From: Litorilinea aerophila
GTDB lineage: Bacteria > Chloroflexota > Anaerolineae > Caldilineales > Caldilineaceae
Length of the DNA: 57,504 nucleotides
NCBI GenBank assembly: GCA_945905745.1
Contig: CAMDQF010000002.1
Span: 1-57,504 of the forward strand
Reading direction: 5' to 3'
A program made the position numbers and the translations under genes. Of this stretch, positions 1 to 10,574 are shown in pieces. Each line of letters starts with the position of its first letter. The first letter of the stretch is position 1. The notes beneath the pieces are model-generated. The model saw nothing but the letters and a program-made list of their open reading frames with translations, searched no databases and was not told the origin of the DNA.

Positions 1-993
<993 letters not shown>

Positions 994-1008
994 TGTGGGA
1001 AACTGATG

Positions 1009-1060
1009 GGAAAGATAGAACGCGGATGACGCAGATTGGGCGGATTGACGCGGATGTAAG
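1009..1060. repeat. Degenerate 9-10 nt tandem-word repeat (CGCGGATGA / CGCAGATTG class)
   Basis: Four successive words, GCGGATGAC, GCAGATTGG, GCGGATTGAC and GCGGATG, follow the homocitrate synthase stop. The same vocabulary, often with its reverse complement (ATCCGCGTC), recurs near 4.1, 4.7, 12.6, 21.1, 44.2, 47.3 and 57.1 kb. Confidence 0.75.
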
Positions 1061-1065
1061 CACCT

Positions 1066-1184
1066 GAGCAAAAGTGATCTGGTATTCAAAAATGCGGAAC
1101 CGATGCCACTTCGCACGTTCATACGGGTAATTCTGGTTTTTGAAGGACAGAAAAGAGAATCAAATTACCGGAAAACTTTTGCTC
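1066..1184. repeat. Inverted repeat pair enclosing about 80 bp
   Basis: GAGCAAAAGT followed by CTGGTA (1066-1084) is answered by TACCGG and ACTTTTGCTC (1165-1184). No ORF lies between the arms. It may be a small non-autonomous element or a long-range RNA hairpin. Confidence 0.5.
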
Positions 1185-1194
1185 GGGTACTTAA

Positions 1195-1213
1195 CGCAAG
1201 CTGTTAGCTTGCG
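1195..1213 (+). other. Short perfect hairpin upstream of Uma2 gene
   Basis: CGCAAGCT-GTT-AGCTTGCG is an 8-bp perfect stem with a 3-nt loop, 30 bp before the start of the Uma2 gene. No T tract follows, so it is not a canonical terminator. Confidence 0.5.
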
Positions 1214-1243
1214 CTGCGCGCAGGCGGAGAAGGGAGAGGCAGA

Positions 1244-1993
1244 ATGAGCGACAAAACGAAAGAGACAGCAGTTGCCTATCGGGTACACCCAATGCTCGAA
1301 TGGGTGGAAGGCAAAGAAGCTCTGCCTCCTCTGGAAAGCGGGGATCGTCTGAGCCGTGCCGAATTTGAGCGTCGCTTCGAAGCGATGCCCCATCTGAAGA
1401 AAGCCGAACTCATCAAAGGCGTTGTATATGTCGGCGGGTCGGTTCCTATTCTACACGCCGAATCTCAGGCGACAATCGTTGGTCTATGCGGGCTATACAC
1501 TTTTCACACACCCGGTATAAGTCCTGCCGACAACGGCAGTTTGCGGATGGACGAGGAGAACGAATTGCAGCCGGACTTATCCCTCTGGGTCCATCGCCCT
1601 GGCAAAGGACGAGCGTTTATCGATGAAGATGACTTTCTGGTGGGCGCACCAGAACTGATTGTAGAGGTCGTAGACAATCGGGAAGTCTACGACTTGCAGG
1701 ACAAACTTGAAGTCTACCAGGCCAAAGGCATCCAGGAATTGTGCCTCTGGCGCGTTGCCGAAAATCGATTTGAATGGTTTCGTCTGGAGCGCGGTGATTT
1801 CCAATTGGTTATGCCGGATGAAAAAGGCGTCATCGCCAGTTCCGCATTTCCCGGCCTGTGGCTGAATGTAAAAGCGCTACTGACCGACGATCTACAGGCG
1901 GCAATGGCCGATTTACAGGCGGGCTTGCGGAGCGAAGAACACCGACAATTTGTGGAGTGGCTGGCGGCAGATGACGACAAACCCACTCAATGA
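1244..1993 (+). CDS. Uma2 family (DUF820) putative PD-(D/E)XK endonuclease
   Basis: 249 residues. The Uma2 pattern is clear: an N-terminal [28 protein letters not shown] segment (about residues 37-64), then LQPDLSLWV (acidic residue of the nuclease core) and [36 protein letters not shown]. The core corresponds to the PEL-V-EV...K--Y---GV-E-W signature of the family. Uma2 proteins are abundant in cyanobacteria and Chloroflexota; their physiological role is not settled. A purine-rich ribosome site (GGAGAAGGGAGAGG) precedes the ATG. The last codons overlap the start of the following Nudix gene, so translation is probably coupled. Confidence 0.85.
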   Translation: MSDKTKETAVAYRVHPMLEWVEGKEALPPLESGDRLSRAEFERRFEAMPHLKKAELIKGVVYVGGSVPILHAESQATIVGLCGLYTFHTPGISPADNGSLRMDEENELQPDLSLWVHRPGKGRAFIDEDDFLVGAPELIVEVVDNREVYDLQDKLEVYQAKGIQELCLWRVAENRFEWFRLERGDFQLVMPDEKGVIASSAFPGLWLNVKALLTDDLQAAMADLQAGLRSEEHRQFVEWLAADDDKPTQ

Positions 1994-2549
1994 TCCGCCG
2001 TCCTGGACGACCCGCGCCACCCACACGGCCTTCCGCAACCGCTGGCTGGGGGTGGAGATCGACGAAGTGGCCCTGCCCACCGGCGCGGTCTACGAGTACA
2101 CCCGGCTGCTGCCCGCGGGCGTGGGCGTGGCGGTCATCGGCTTCAACGCCGCGGGCGAGGTGCTGCTGGAACGGGAATACCGTCACGGCGTCGGCGAAGT
2201 GGTCTGGCAGTTGCCCGGCGGGCTGGCAGACAGCGGCGAAGAGCTGGCTGACGCAGGGCTTCGGGAATTGCGGGAGGAGACCGGCCACGCGCCGGCTGCG
2301 GTTAACGACGAAACAGTGCGCTATCTGGGCAGCGTCTGGGACAACCCCGGCTTCGGCACAGCCACCAGCCACGTCTACGCGGCCTGGGGACTGAAAGAAG
2401 TCAGCGCCGCCCGCCGAGATTCCGCCGAATTTGTCGCCCTGCATTGGGTCTCCCCCGCCTGGCTGAAAGAAGCCGTGCGGAATGGAACCATCCGGGATCG
2501 GGTGGTGGTGGCCGGGGTGGGGTGGCTGATGTTGAATGGATGGATGTGA
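1971..2549 (+). CDS. Nudix hydrolase, ADP-ribose pyrophosphatase-like
   Basis: Hydrolyses nucleoside diphosphates linked to another moiety; family members of this type often use ADP-ribose. The Nudix box is complete: [23 protein letters not shown] (about residues 82-105 from this start), with the REL and EE metal ligands in place. Upstream strands ([23 protein letters not shown]) match the dimerising N-terminal domain of ADP-ribose pyrophosphatases. The ATG at 1971 is chosen because it overlaps the Uma2 gene less than the alternative at 1950. A heptad inverted-repeat element begins just after its stop. Substrate not inferable from sequence alone. Confidence 0.85.
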   Translation: MTTNPLNDPPSWTTRATHTAFRNRWLGVEIDEVALPTGAVYEYTRLLPAGVGVAVIGFNAAGEVLLEREYRHGVGEVVWQLPGGLADSGEELADAGLRELREETGHAPAAVNDETVRYLGSVWDNPGFGTATSHVYAAWGLKEVSAARRDSAEFVALHWVSPAWLKEAVRNGTIRDRVVVAGVGWLMLNGWM

Positions 2550-2554
2550 AAAAA

Positions 2555-2709
2555 TTGCGTATTTCGTATTGCGTAAGCAGTGGCGAATGACGCGCAACAC
2601 ATAAGGAGGGGAAGTCGAGAACCGATATGGCAATTCACAACTTCCCATCACATTCCCAAAGCAGAACCGACATGACTACCTACGCGATACGCAATACGCA
2701 ATACGCAAT
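2555..2709. repeat. Heptad inverted-repeat element (ACGCAAT class)
   Basis: Left arm 2555-2580 (TTGCGTATTTCGTATTGCGT) and right arm 2679-2709 (repeats of ACGCAAT) are complementary and both have a 7-nt period. The roughly 100-nt loop carries a strong AGGAGGGG. The right arm ends exactly at the likely start codon of homoaconitase. Confidence 0.8.
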
Positions 2710-4066
2710 GCCTGCCCAAACTTTCGCCCAGAAAGCTTTGGCCCGAGCTGCCGGACTCGACTTGGTGGAAGTCGGTCAGGTAGTGGATGCCCGGCCCGAT
2801 GTGGTATTGAGCCACGACAACACCGCCGACATCCGCCGCACCTGGCTGGAATTTGGCCGGGATCGGGTGACGATCCCGGAGAAGCTGGCGATTACCCTCG
2901 ATCACGCGGTGCCCGCGCCTACCACAAAACACGCTCAAAATCACGCGGAAATTCGGGCTTTTGTGCAGGAGCAGGGCATTCGCAACTTCTGGGAAGTGGG
3001 GCGGGGCATCTGTCATCAGGTATTGAGTGAGGAGGCGATTGTTCTGCCCGGCCAGTTGATTCTGGGCGCGGACAGCCACACCCCCCATTTTGGTTGGATG
3101 GGCGCGCTGGGCGCAGGCATTGGGCGCACAGAAGTGGCGACCCTCTGGGCCACGGGCGAACTCTGGCTGCGGGTCCCCGAATCTATGCGCATTGTGCTGG
3201 ACGGTCCCCTGCCACCCGGTGTCACAGCCAAAGACTTCGCTCTGCGTATCATCGGCGACCTGGGCGCGGACGGCGGTCTCTACGCATCGGTCGAGTTTAG
3301 CGGCAGCGGCATCGAGGCGATGAGTCTGGAGAGCCGGATGGTGCTGCCCAATATGATGGCAGAATTTGGCGTGAAGACGGCCTATATCGCGCCGGATGAG
3401 AAGGTTTTTCGGTATCTGGCGGAGCGCAAGACGAAAAGGGATTGGGTATTGGGTATTGGATATTTCGGAAGTCCTGGCGTTGGTACGTTTGACCCTGCCC
3501 ACTTCACCGACGAAATATCCAATACCCAATATCAACTATCCGCCAACGCAATCTATCCAGACGCCGACGCTAGCTACACCGCCGAGCACATCTACGCCGC
3601 CGCGGGTTTGGAGCCTTACGTGGCCTGTCCCCATTCGGTGGACAAACTGGCGACGCTCTCGCAAGTGGCGGGGATTCGGGTGCAGCAGGCATTTCTGGGA
3701 ACCTGCACCAATGGCCGGCTGGAAGATATCGCGGCGGCTGTAGAGGTGATCCGAGGCAGACAAGTAGCCCCAGGAACCCGCTTTCTGGTCATCCCCGCCT
3801 CCCGGGAGGTCTTGCAGGATGCCCTGCGCCTGGGCTACATTGAAGCCCTGGTGGAAGCAGGCGCACACATCGGCACGCCCGGCTGCGGCCCCTGTATGGG
3901 CAACCACATGGGCGTCCCCGCGCCGGGGGAGGTGACGATCTCCAGCGCCAACCGCAATTTTCAGGGGCGGATGGGGACCAAAAACGCCGAAATCTACCTG
4001 GCGAGTCCGGCGGTGGTGGCGGCCAGCGCAGTGGCCGGAATGATTGCTGGGCCGGGAGACATTTAA
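2708..4066 (+). CDS. lysT: Homoaconitase / 3-isopropylmalate dehydratase-type large subunit
   Basis: Large subunit of the [4Fe-4S] hydro-lyase that isomerises homocitrate to homoisocitrate, working with the small subunit encoded downstream. Aconitase motifs: [26 protein letters not shown], and [12 protein letters not shown] supply the three cluster cysteines. [16 protein letters not shown] at 2708 matches normal family N-termini. Alternatives are 2672 and 2627, the latter 16 nt after an AGGAGGGG but adding 27 residues, part of them repeat-derived (YAIRNTQYA). Residues about 244-275 ([10 protein letters not shown]...ISNTQYQ) are not family sequence: they are encoded by a heptad hairpin inserted in frame (3440-3532), between the ERKTKRD and YPDADASYT segments. 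Length is 452 residues against roughly 420 usual. Assigned to lysine rather than leucine synthesis from context. Confidence 0.9.
   Translation: MPAQTFAQKALARAAGLDLVEVGQVVDARPDVVLSHDNTADIRRTWLEFGRDRVTIPEKLAITLDHAVPAPTTKHAQNHAEIRAFVQEQGIRNFWEVGRGICHQVLSEEAIVLPGQLILGADSHTPHFGWMGALGAGIGRTEVATLWATGELWLRVPESMRIVLDGPLPPGVTAKDFALRIIGDLGADGGLYASVEFSGSGIEAMSLESRMVLPNMMAEFGVKTAYIAPDEKVFRYLAERKTKRDWVLGIGYFGSPGVGTFDPAHFTDEISNTQYQLSANAIYPDADASYTAEHIYAAAGLEPYVACPHSVDKLATLSQVAGIRVQQAFLGTCTNGRLEDIAAAVEVIRGRQVAPGTRFLVIPASREVLQDALRLGYIEALVEAGAHIGTPGCGPCMGNHMGVPAPGEVTISSANRNFQGRMGTKNAEIYLASPAVVAASAVAGMIAGPGDI
3440..3532. repeat. Heptad inverted repeat (ATTGGGT class) inside the homoaconitase gene
   Basis: Arms 3446-3467 and 3511-3532 pair at 21 of 22 positions, with a 43-nt loop; the left arm is tandem ATTGGGT. 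The same vocabulary occurs intergenically at 17373-17446. The reading frame is kept open through the whole element. Confidence 0.88.
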
Positions 4067-4078
4067 TACCTTACCGGT

Positions 4079-4166
4079 GACGCAGATTATCGCAGAAACA
4101 ACAGATTGCGCAGATTTTTATCCGCGTGAATCCGCCCGATCCGCGTCATCCGCGTTCTATTTTCGT
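4079..4166. repeat. Imperfect inverted element of CGCAGATT / ATCCGCG words
   Basis: Left half repeats CGCAGATT-like words, right half repeats ATCCGCGT-like words, which are near reverse complements. It fills nearly the entire gap between the large and small homoaconitase subunit genes. Confidence 0.75.
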
Positions 4167-4183
4167 CAGGGGATAAGAGTATA

Positions 4184-4681
4184 ATGCCCACTACCGGCCG
4201 CGCCTGGAAGTACGGCGACAATATCAATACGGATGTACTCTTTCCGGGGAAGTATACGTATACAGCCCAGGGACGGGCAGAGATTGCCAGCCACGCGCTG
4301 GAGGATTTGGACGCGACATTTGTCAAAAATGTGCGGCCAGGCGATGTGATTGTGGGCGGAAGCAACTTCGGCTGCGGCTCCAGCCGGGAGCAGGCCGCCT
4401 CGTGCCTGGTCTACAACGGAGTGGCCGCGGTGATTGCCGAGAGCATCGGGCGCATCTTCTATCGCAACGCTATCAACTTTGGCCTGCTCGTCATCACCTG
4501 CCCGGAAGCGGCTCGGAGCATCCAGACGGGCGACGAAGTGACTGTTGATTTGGCCCAGCAGCGCATCATCACACCATCCGGCGAGTTTACTTTTCCGCCT
4601 TTCAGCGCCAGTGTGGGGCAGATTTTGCAGGCCGGTGGGCTGGTGGAGTATGTAAAAGTGAAGTTGCAGGAAGCAATCTGA
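4184..4681 (+). CDS. lysU: Homoaconitase small subunit
   Basis: 165 residues, the usual length of stand-alone LeuD/HacB-type swivelling subunits that complete the active site of the large subunit. Motifs: [14 protein letters not shown] at the N-terminus, the signature [14 protein letters not shown] (about residues 58-71), then [19 protein letters not shown]. In characterised relatives the residues after the PG turn form the substrate-specificity loop (YLRT and variants). Here it reads YTYT, an uncommon form whose meaning I cannot state. It lies 117 bp after the large subunit, the gap being occupied by a repeat element. Confidence 0.9.
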   Translation: MPTTGRAWKYGDNINTDVLFPGKYTYTAQGRAEIASHALEDLDATFVKNVRPGDVIVGGSNFGCGSSREQAASCLVYNGVAAVIAESIGRIFYRNAINFGLLVITCPEAARSIQTGDEVTVDLAQQRIITPSGEFTFPPFSASVGQILQAGGLVEYVKVKLQEAI

Positions 4682-4682
4682 T

Positions 4683-4735
4683 ACACAAAAGAAGCACACG
4701 GATTTCCACGGATGGGATGGATTGACACGGATGTA
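4683..4735. repeat. CACGGAT-type word repeat overlapping the GNAT start
   Basis: Words CACACGGATTTC, CACGGATGGG, ATGGATTGA and CACGGATG form a half-element. The ATG at 4712 used by the acetyltransferase gene lies inside it. Confidence 0.6.
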
Positions 4736-5507
4736 GCCCAACGGCTGCAAGGCTATTTGCACACAATAATGCAGGTAGGGCGGGAGTCGCTCGTAATTGG
4801 GGGCCTTACGCTTTACCTCGAAGGGTTTGATCCGGACGTGGGTGCCAACTATGCCCTACCCAATCGTCCTAACCCGAACATTACGCCATCTGCCTTTGAA
4901 CGGATCGAGCGGGTCTCGGCCAAACGGGCACAGCTGATCTGCTTTCAGTGGCTGGACACGTATGCGCCGGGTTTGACCAAGCAGTTGTCCGGGATGGGCT
5001 ATGTCCAACAGGAGGCGTTGCCACTGCTGGTCTGCCAGCCGGGTCAGTTGCGCCCACCAGCGGAGGGAGCAGCCCTGGAATTTGTAGTCATGAACGAAGA
5101 GGCGTCCCTGGAGGATTTGGCCGAACACTGGAATATCAACCAGCGGGGATTCAATCCACTGCCGATGTTGGTGGAGCCAAACGAAGTAGAATACTTTCGC
5201 AGCACCCTGACGACCAGTCGCGCCTTCACCGCCCGCTTGGATGGGATGGGCGTTTCCAGTGGAATGTATACGGACATCCGCGACGGGGTGACGGAACTGA
5301 TGGGGATTGCCACTTTGCAGGCATACCGGCGGCGGGGCATCGGTGGGGCGCTGACCGCCTTCGCCACCCAGAGCGCATTTGCCGACGGCGCGACACTGGC
5401 CTTTCTCACCGCGGCCAGCGAAGAAGCCAGCCGGGTCTATCAGCGGGTGGGCTTTGGGTTGGTGGGGGATTTGGTTCTGATGGCGAAAAGGCTGACAACA
5501 TCAGATA

Positions 5508-5512
<5 letters not shown>
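4712..5512 (+). CDS. GNAT family N-acetyltransferase
   Basis: 266 residues. The catalytic GNAT fold is C-terminal: GIATLQAYRRRGIGGALTAFA contains the acetyl-CoA binding Q/RxxGxG/A (RRRGIG), and SRVYQRVGF is the usual final motif. The N-terminal half (LYLEGFDPDV, NYALPN, ICFQWLDTYAPGLTKQLSGMGY) resembles a second, degenerate GNAT module seen in some environmental proteins. The first few codons (MGWIDTDV) are made by a word repeat, so the native start may instead be the ATG at 4769. The stop overlaps the next repeat element. The substrate is unknown; the lysine-cluster location may be incidental. Confidence 0.8.
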
Positions 5513-6521
<1,009 letters not shown>

Positions 6522-6607
6522 CAGGCCGTGCAGAGCGTCCTGGCTGACGGCCCCCGCACGCGAGATTTGGGGGGAAAGGCGGGAACGGGGGAAGTTACAG
6601 ACGAAGT

Positions 6608-6663
6608 GATTGGGAGATTAGGAGATTGGCGCTTGACAGCGATCTCCCAATCTCCTAATCTCT
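6608..6663. repeat. Inverted repeat of 8-nt words (GATTGGGA / TCTCCCAA)
   Basis: GAGATTAGGAGATTGG (6614-6629) and CCAATCTCCTAATCTC (6647-6662) are perfect 16-bp complements with a 17-nt loop. It lies between the dehydrogenase and lysW, inside the frame that would be read if the UAA at 6519 were suppressed. Confidence 0.85.
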
Positions 6664-6693
6664 CGAATATCATTCATACATAAGGAGTTCAAA

Positions 6694-6879
6694 ATGGCTT
6701 TAAAGACTGTAACCGCAACCGCCGAATGCCCAGAGTGCTTTGGCGAGGTGGAGTTGAAGAATGTGATGCAGAATGAGATCGTCCAGTGTGCCGAATGCGG
6801 CACGGACCTGGAAGTAGTGAACATCGACCCGGTGGTGCTGGAGCTGGCCCCAGAAGAGGAAGAGGATTGGGGAGAGTAG
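6694..6879 (+). CDS. lysW: LysW amino-group carrier protein
   Basis: 61-residue acidic carrier whose C-terminal glutamate gamma-carboxyl is linked to the amino group of alpha-aminoadipate, so intermediates are processed while tethered. The N-terminus has a zinc-ribbon (AECPECFGE and [11 protein letters not shown], four cysteines), and the tail is EEEEDWGE, the canonical EDWGE ending. A clear AAGGAG ribosome site lies 6 nt before the ATG. It directly precedes lysX, as in Thermus and Sulfolobus clusters. Identification is very secure. Confidence 0.97.
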   Translation: MALKTVTATAECPECFGEVELKNVMQNEIVQCAECGTDLEVVNIDPVVLELAPEEEEDWGE

Positions 6880-6897
6880 ACAGGATGACAAGGTGAC

Positions 6898-6942
6898 TTG
6901 CCACCCGCCACCCGCAACCTTCGACTTGCCACCTGCCATTGG
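6898..6942. repeat. Tandem 7-nt words (CCACCCG class) between lysW and lysX
   Basis: CCACCCG, CCACCCG, CAACCTT, CGACTTG, CCACCTG, CCATTGG: six consecutive 7-nt words. The left arm is short or absent, so this appears to be a half-element. Confidence 0.65.
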
Positions 6943-6978
6943 CACTAATTCATCCGGAATTCAACTAAAGGTACACTT

Positions 6979-7911
6979 ATGAAAATTGGTATTCTGCATA
7001 GCCGGATCCGCGCTGAAGAGAAGCTCCTCTTTGACGCGTGCGAACGGCGGGGCGTGGATTTTGAATTGTTGGACGACAGCCAGTTGATTTTTGATATTTC
7101 CGGCACAAACGGCCGCATGACACGCTTTGAGCAATTCGATGTGGTGATGGAGCGCTGCCTCAGCCATGCGCGGGCGCTCTACAGCCTGCGCATTCTCAAC
7201 GACCGGGGCGTGCAGACGGTGAATACAGCCCGGGTGGCCGACACCTGTGGCAACAAATTACAGACCACCAGCGCCCTGGCTGCGGCGGGGGTTCCCTCCC
7301 CCCGCACCCTCGTAGCCTTCACAGCAGAGGCCGCGCTGGAAGCCATCGAGGAATTGGGCTATCCCGTTGTCCTCAAACCGTCGGTTGGTTCTTGGGGACG
7401 GCTGCTCAGCAAAGTGAACGACCGGGAAGCCGCCGAGGCCATTCTGGAACACAAGGAAGTGCTGGGGACCTACCACCACTCCATCCACTACATCCAGGAG
7501 TATATCCAGAAGCCCATGCGGGATATTCGGGCTTTTGTGGTCGGCAACGAGACGATCTGCGCCATCTACCGGGATTCACCCCACTGGATCACCAACACAG
7601 CCCGGGGCGGCAAGGCTTCGGTCTGCAAAGTCACGCCGGAGTTGAACGACATCTGCGTGCGTGCGGGCCGAGCTGTGGGTGGCGGCGTTGTCGCCATCGA
7701 CGTGCTGGAAGACCCGGACCGGGGGCTGCTGATCAACGAAGTCAACTATACGATGGAATTCCGCAACAGCGTCCTGCCCACGGGCGTGGATATCCCCGGC
7801 CGGATGGTGGACTTTGCCCTGGAGGTGGCCCGCAACGGCTGGGCCGCGGCCAACGGATGGAGCGCTGAGGAAGAACAGATGGTCGGGCGGGTGACGTTGG
7901 CGGGAGAGTAA
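6979..7911 (+). CDS. lysX: Alpha-aminoadipate-LysW ligase, ATP-grasp
   Basis: Joins alpha-aminoadipate to the C-terminal glutamate of LysW with ATP. 310 residues, slightly longer than the usual 270-290. ATP-grasp features: [20 protein letters not shown] (residues about 128-147), [34 protein letters not shown], and the metal/phosphate site [16 protein letters not shown] near residue 250. LysX and ArgX are close paralogues; the presence of homocitrate-pathway enzymes in the same cluster favours lysine. The start at 6979 gives [15 protein letters not shown], matching family N-termini. Confidence 0.94.
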   Translation: MKIGILHSRIRAEEKLLFDACERRGVDFELLDDSQLIFDISGTNGRMTRFEQFDVVMERCLSHARALYSLRILNDRGVQTVNTARVADTCGNKLQTTSALAAAGVPSPRTLVAFTAEAALEAIEELGYPVVLKPSVGSWGRLLSKVNDREAAEAILEHKEVLGTYHHSIHYIQEYIQKPMRDIRAFVVGNETICAIYRDSPHWITNTARGGKASVCKVTPELNDICVRAGRAVGGGVVAIDVLEDPDRGLLINEVNYTMEFRNSVLPTGVDIPGRMVDFALEVARNGWAAANGWSAEEEQMVGRVTLAGE

Positions 7912-8074
7912 TGTATTGCGTATTTCGTATTGCATAAGCAGTGACATTTATTCTGCTCAGGCCATTGAAGGGAAGTGTAGTAGAGAGGAGCACCTCCCTC
8001 TCCTCTTCCCGTCATCGTCAATCGCGCCTGATCGTCCCCTACTTACGCAATACGAAATACGCAATACGCAATAC
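7912..8074. repeat. Heptad inverted-repeat element (ACGCAAT class) between lysX and lysY
   Basis: Left arm 7914-7941 (GTATTGCGTATTTCGTATTG then CATAAGCAGT) and right arm 8041-8074 (ACTTACGCAATACG then AAATACGCAATACGC) are complementary over about 28 bp. The loop of about 100 nt has no ORF. GCGTAAGCAGTGAC at the end of the left arm recurs at 9170. Confidence 0.88.
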
Positions 8075-8091
8075 AAAAAGGTATCTGCGCA

Positions 8092-9153
8092 ATGACGACA
8101 ACAACCAAAACCCGCGTCTCCATCCTCGGCGCGTCGGGCTATGCCGGCGGGGAGCTGCTGCGTCTGCTGCTGGATCATCCCCGCGTGGAGATCGGCCAGG
8201 CGACCAGCGAGCGCAACGCGGGCAATTTTATCCACTTCACCCACCCCAACCTGCGGGGGCGTACAAAGCTCCAATTCGTCAGCGCCAGCGATCTGGAAAG
8301 CTGCGATATTCTCGTCACGGGCCTGCCCCACGGCGGCGCCATGGGACGCATCGAAGAGTTCGCCGCCCTGGCCCCCCGCATCATCGATCTGAGCGCGGAC
8401 TTCCGTCTAGCCAACCCGGCGGATTACGACCGCTGGTATGGCAAACCCCACAGCAACCCAGTCTGGCTGGAGAAGTTCGTCTATGGCCTGCCTGAACTGC
8501 ACCGGGAGGCCATCCGGAGCGCACAGTACGTGAGCGGCGTGGGCTGCAACGCCACCGCCACAAATCTCGCCATCTGGCCCCTCTTCGCCGCGGGGCTGGT
8601 GGACGACAGCCGGGATATGATCTGCGAGCTGAAGGTGGGCAGCAGCGAAGGAGGCAACTCCTCCAGCGATAGCACCCACCACCCGGAGCGGGCCGGGGTG
8701 ATGCGCAGCTTTGCCCCCACAGGCCACCGCCACACCGCAGAGGTCTTGCAGGCCATCCGCCCCACGGGTAGCACAGCCAATGTCCATCTCAGCGTGACCG
8801 CGGTGGACAATGTGCGGGGCGTTCTGGCGACGGCCCATCTCTTTGTGAAAGAGGGCGTGGCCGAGCGGGATATCTGGAAAGCCTACCGACAAGCCTATCG
8901 GGACGAGCCGTTTGTGCGGCTGGTGAAAGAAAAGACAGGCATCTACCGCTACCCGGAGCCGAAGATTCTCAGCGGCAGCAACTACGCGGATGTGGGCTTC
9001 GAGTTCGACGAATCCACCCGCCGGGTCGTCGCCATCAGCGCCATCGACAATCTGATGAAAGGCGCGGCCGGCACAGCCGTCCAGTGCATGAATCTGATGA
9101 TGGGCTGGGAAGAGACGACGGGGCTGGGCTTTGCCGGGTTGCATCCGATCTAA
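8092..9153 (+). CDS. lysY: LysW-gamma-aminoadipyl-phosphate reductase (ArgC-like)
   Basis: NADPH-dependent reduction of the LysW-bound acyl phosphate to the semialdehyde. 353 residues. Motifs: N-terminal Rossmann VSILGASGYAGGELLRLLLDHP, the catalytic cysteine in YVSGVGCNATATNLAIWPL (about residue 151), GSSEGGNSSSDSTHHPERAGVMR, and the ArgC-type C-terminal SGSNYADVGFEFDESTRRVV. Homologous to ArgC; assigned to LysY by neighbouring lysW, lysX and lysZ. Heptad elements occupy the gaps on both sides. Confidence 0.93.
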   Translation: MTTTTKTRVSILGASGYAGGELLRLLLDHPRVEIGQATSERNAGNFIHFTHPNLRGRTKLQFVSASDLESCDILVTGLPHGGAMGRIEEFAALAPRIIDLSADFRLANPADYDRWYGKPHSNPVWLEKFVYGLPELHREAIRSAQYVSGVGCNATATNLAIWPLFAAGLVDDSRDMICELKVGSSEGGNSSSDSTHHPERAGVMRSFAPTGHRHTAEVLQAIRPTGSTANVHLSVTAVDNVRGVLATAHLFVKEGVAERDIWKAYRQAYRDEPFVRLVKEKTGIYRYPEPKILSGSNYADVGFEFDESTRRVVAISAIDNLMKGAAGTAVQCMNLMMGWEETTGLGFAGLHPI

Positions 9154-9154
9154 G

Positions 9155-9307
9155 GGCGTATTTCGTATTGCGTAAGCAGTGACGATTGAGACATTTCTGA
9201 TGGAGGCTTGTAGTCGAATAGAGGTGTGCCAGTTCGGTTTCCACTACAAGAGATGAATGAAAAACGATAGGACGCCACTACTTACGCAATACGCACTACG
9301 CAATACG
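9155..9307. repeat. Heptad inverted-repeat element (ACGCAAT class) between lysY and plsY
   Basis: Left arm 9155-9180 (GCGTATTTCGTATTGCGTAA), right arm 9277-9307 (CTTACGCAATACGCACTACG). The start codon of plsY follows 10 nt after the right arm. The frame upstream of that ATG is open through the arm, giving a spurious LLTQYALRNTE extension. Confidence 0.88.
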
Positions 9308-9316
9308 GAAACCACA

Positions 9317-9883
9317 ATGACAACACTCGTTAGCCTTCTCCTCGCATACATTTTGGGCTGCTTTTCTACCGCCTACTATCTGGTGCGTTGGCGGACGGGG
9401 GAGGATGTGCGGCTGCACGGCAGCGGCAACGCGGGCGCGACGAATGCGGGCCGGGTGTTGGGCAAGTGGGGGTTTGTCGTGGCGCTGATTGGTGATGTGG
9501 CAAAAGGGATACTGGCGGTCTGGCTGGCTGGCTGGCTGACCAGTGGGGATATTTGGGCGGTGGGACTGGCCGTCCCCGCGGTGATTGTCGGCCACATCTG
9601 GCCGGTGCAGATGGGTTTCCGGGGCGGCGAAGGCTTCGCCACGGCCATCGGTGCGCTGGCCGCGCTGGACCCTCTGCTGATCGCCATTGTAGGCGGCATC
9701 GCGCTGATCCTATATCTGGCTACACGAAAACGTTCCCTGGCTGGTCTGCTGGCGTTGCTGATTGCCCTGCCCCTGGCGCTCTACCTGAAGTGGCCTGCGG
9801 GTCATCTGGTCGGCCTGGCCCTGGTGATTCCGCTGATGCTTTGGGCCTTTCGACGGCACATCCGGCCACTCTTTGGCCGCTGA
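9317..9883 (+). CDS. plsY: Glycerol-3-phosphate acyltransferase PlsY family
   Basis: Integral membrane enzyme that transfers acyl from acyl-phosphate to glycerol-3-phosphate in phospholipid synthesis. 188 residues with several hydrophobic helices. Family motifs: LRLHGSGNAGATNAGRVLG-type loop (here VRLHGSGNAGATNAGRVLG) and GHIWPVQMGFRGGEGFATAIGAL, the counterpart of GH-FPV-L-F-GGKGVAT; the usual GGKG is GGEG here. The ATG at 9317 starts with a membrane helix as expected; an upstream ATG at 9257 would add only repeat-coded residues. It sits inside the lysine cluster without an obvious pathway link. Confidence 0.88.
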   Translation: MTTLVSLLLAYILGCFSTAYYLVRWRTGEDVRLHGSGNAGATNAGRVLGKWGFVVALIGDVAKGILAVWLAGWLTSGDIWAVGLAVPAVIVGHIWPVQMGFRGGEGFATAIGALAALDPLLIAIVGGIALILYLATRKRSLAGLLALLIALPLALYLKWPAGHLVGLALVIPLMLWAFRRHIRPLFGR

Positions 9884-9899
9884 CAGAAACGAGACTGTA

Positions 9900-10574
9900 A
9901 TGGCGGATGAACGACGAACAGCCAGAGAAATTGTTCACGAACATCTGGAGCGGGGGGACGGCGTGGGCTGGTTCGAGCCATTCTACGCGGCAGCCGACGG
10001 CAATGCGGCTGCCATCCCCTGGGCCGTAGCAGGTCCGCGCCGGGAGTTGGTGAAATGGGCACACGAGCAAAGCGCCGGGGGCGGCGGTCAATCCGCGCTG
10101 GTCATTGGCTGCGGATTGGGCGACGACGCCGAATTTCTGGCCGAACTGGGCTACCGGGTGATAGCTTTTGATGTCAGCCAAACCGCCATCGACTGGTGCA
10201 AAAGACGCTTTCCCGACTCTCCTGTCGATTATCAGGTGGCGGATATGTTTGCACCACCGGTCGAGTGGCTAGTCGCCTTTGACCTGACGGTAGAAGACTA
10301 TATTGTCCAGGCCCTGCCTCCAGAGATGCGAATGGATGCGGTCACCGCGTCAGCCGCATTTGTGGCCCCCGGCGGGTTGCTGCTGGCAATCGGGCGGGGG
10401 ATTGAGGATGGCGCAGAGCGTTCTGGCCCGCCCTGGCCGCTGACTATGGCAGAGTTGGCGCTGTTTGAGCAGGCGGGCCTGGAGCGGCAGAGCTTTCATC
10501 GGGATTTTGACTCGGCCATCGCGCCCCAATTCCGCTATCGGGCTGTCTACCGCCGGGACGGAGCCGGACAATGA
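9900..10574 (+). CDS. Class I SAM-dependent methyltransferase, TPMT-like
   Basis: 224 residues. Motif I is SALVIGCGLGDDAEFLAELGYRVIAFDVS (about residues 65-93), followed by AIDWCKRRFPDSPVDYQVADMF. The overall arrangement resembles thiopurine methyltransferase-like enzymes. The acceptor is unknown. ATG at 9900 is preferred over 9873, which would overlap plsY. The stop overlaps the next gene's ATG by 4 nt (ATGA), so these two are co-translated. Confidence 0.8.
   Translation: MADERRTAREIVHEHLERGDGVGWFEPFYAAADGNAAAIPWAVAGPRRELVKWAHEQSAGGGGQSALVIGCGLGDDAEFLAELGYRVIAFDVSQTAIDWCKRRFPDSPVDYQVADMFAPPVEWLVAFDLTVEDYIVQALPPEMRMDAVTASAAFVAPGGLLLAIGRGIEDGAERSGPPWPLTMAELALFEQAGLERQSFHRDFDSAIAPQFRYRAVYRRDGAGQ

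Noticed and set aside
2627..2707. Repeat-coded N-terminal extension of homoaconitase as genuine protein
   Set aside because: [16 protein letters not shown] residues come from heptad words, and family similarity begins at 2708. It is kept only as an alternative start because of the AGGAGGGG at 2604.
6979..7911. ArgX (arginine branch) instead of LysX
   Set aside because: The ligases are similar, but homocitrate synthase, homoaconitase and homoisocitrate dehydrogenase are in the same cluster, which points to lysine. A dual role cannot be excluded.
7912..9307. CRISPR-like arrays from repeated ACGCAAT/CGTATT motifs
   Set aside because: The repeats are contiguous 7-nt words in complementary arms, with no constant repeat and unique spacers, and no cas genes are nearby.
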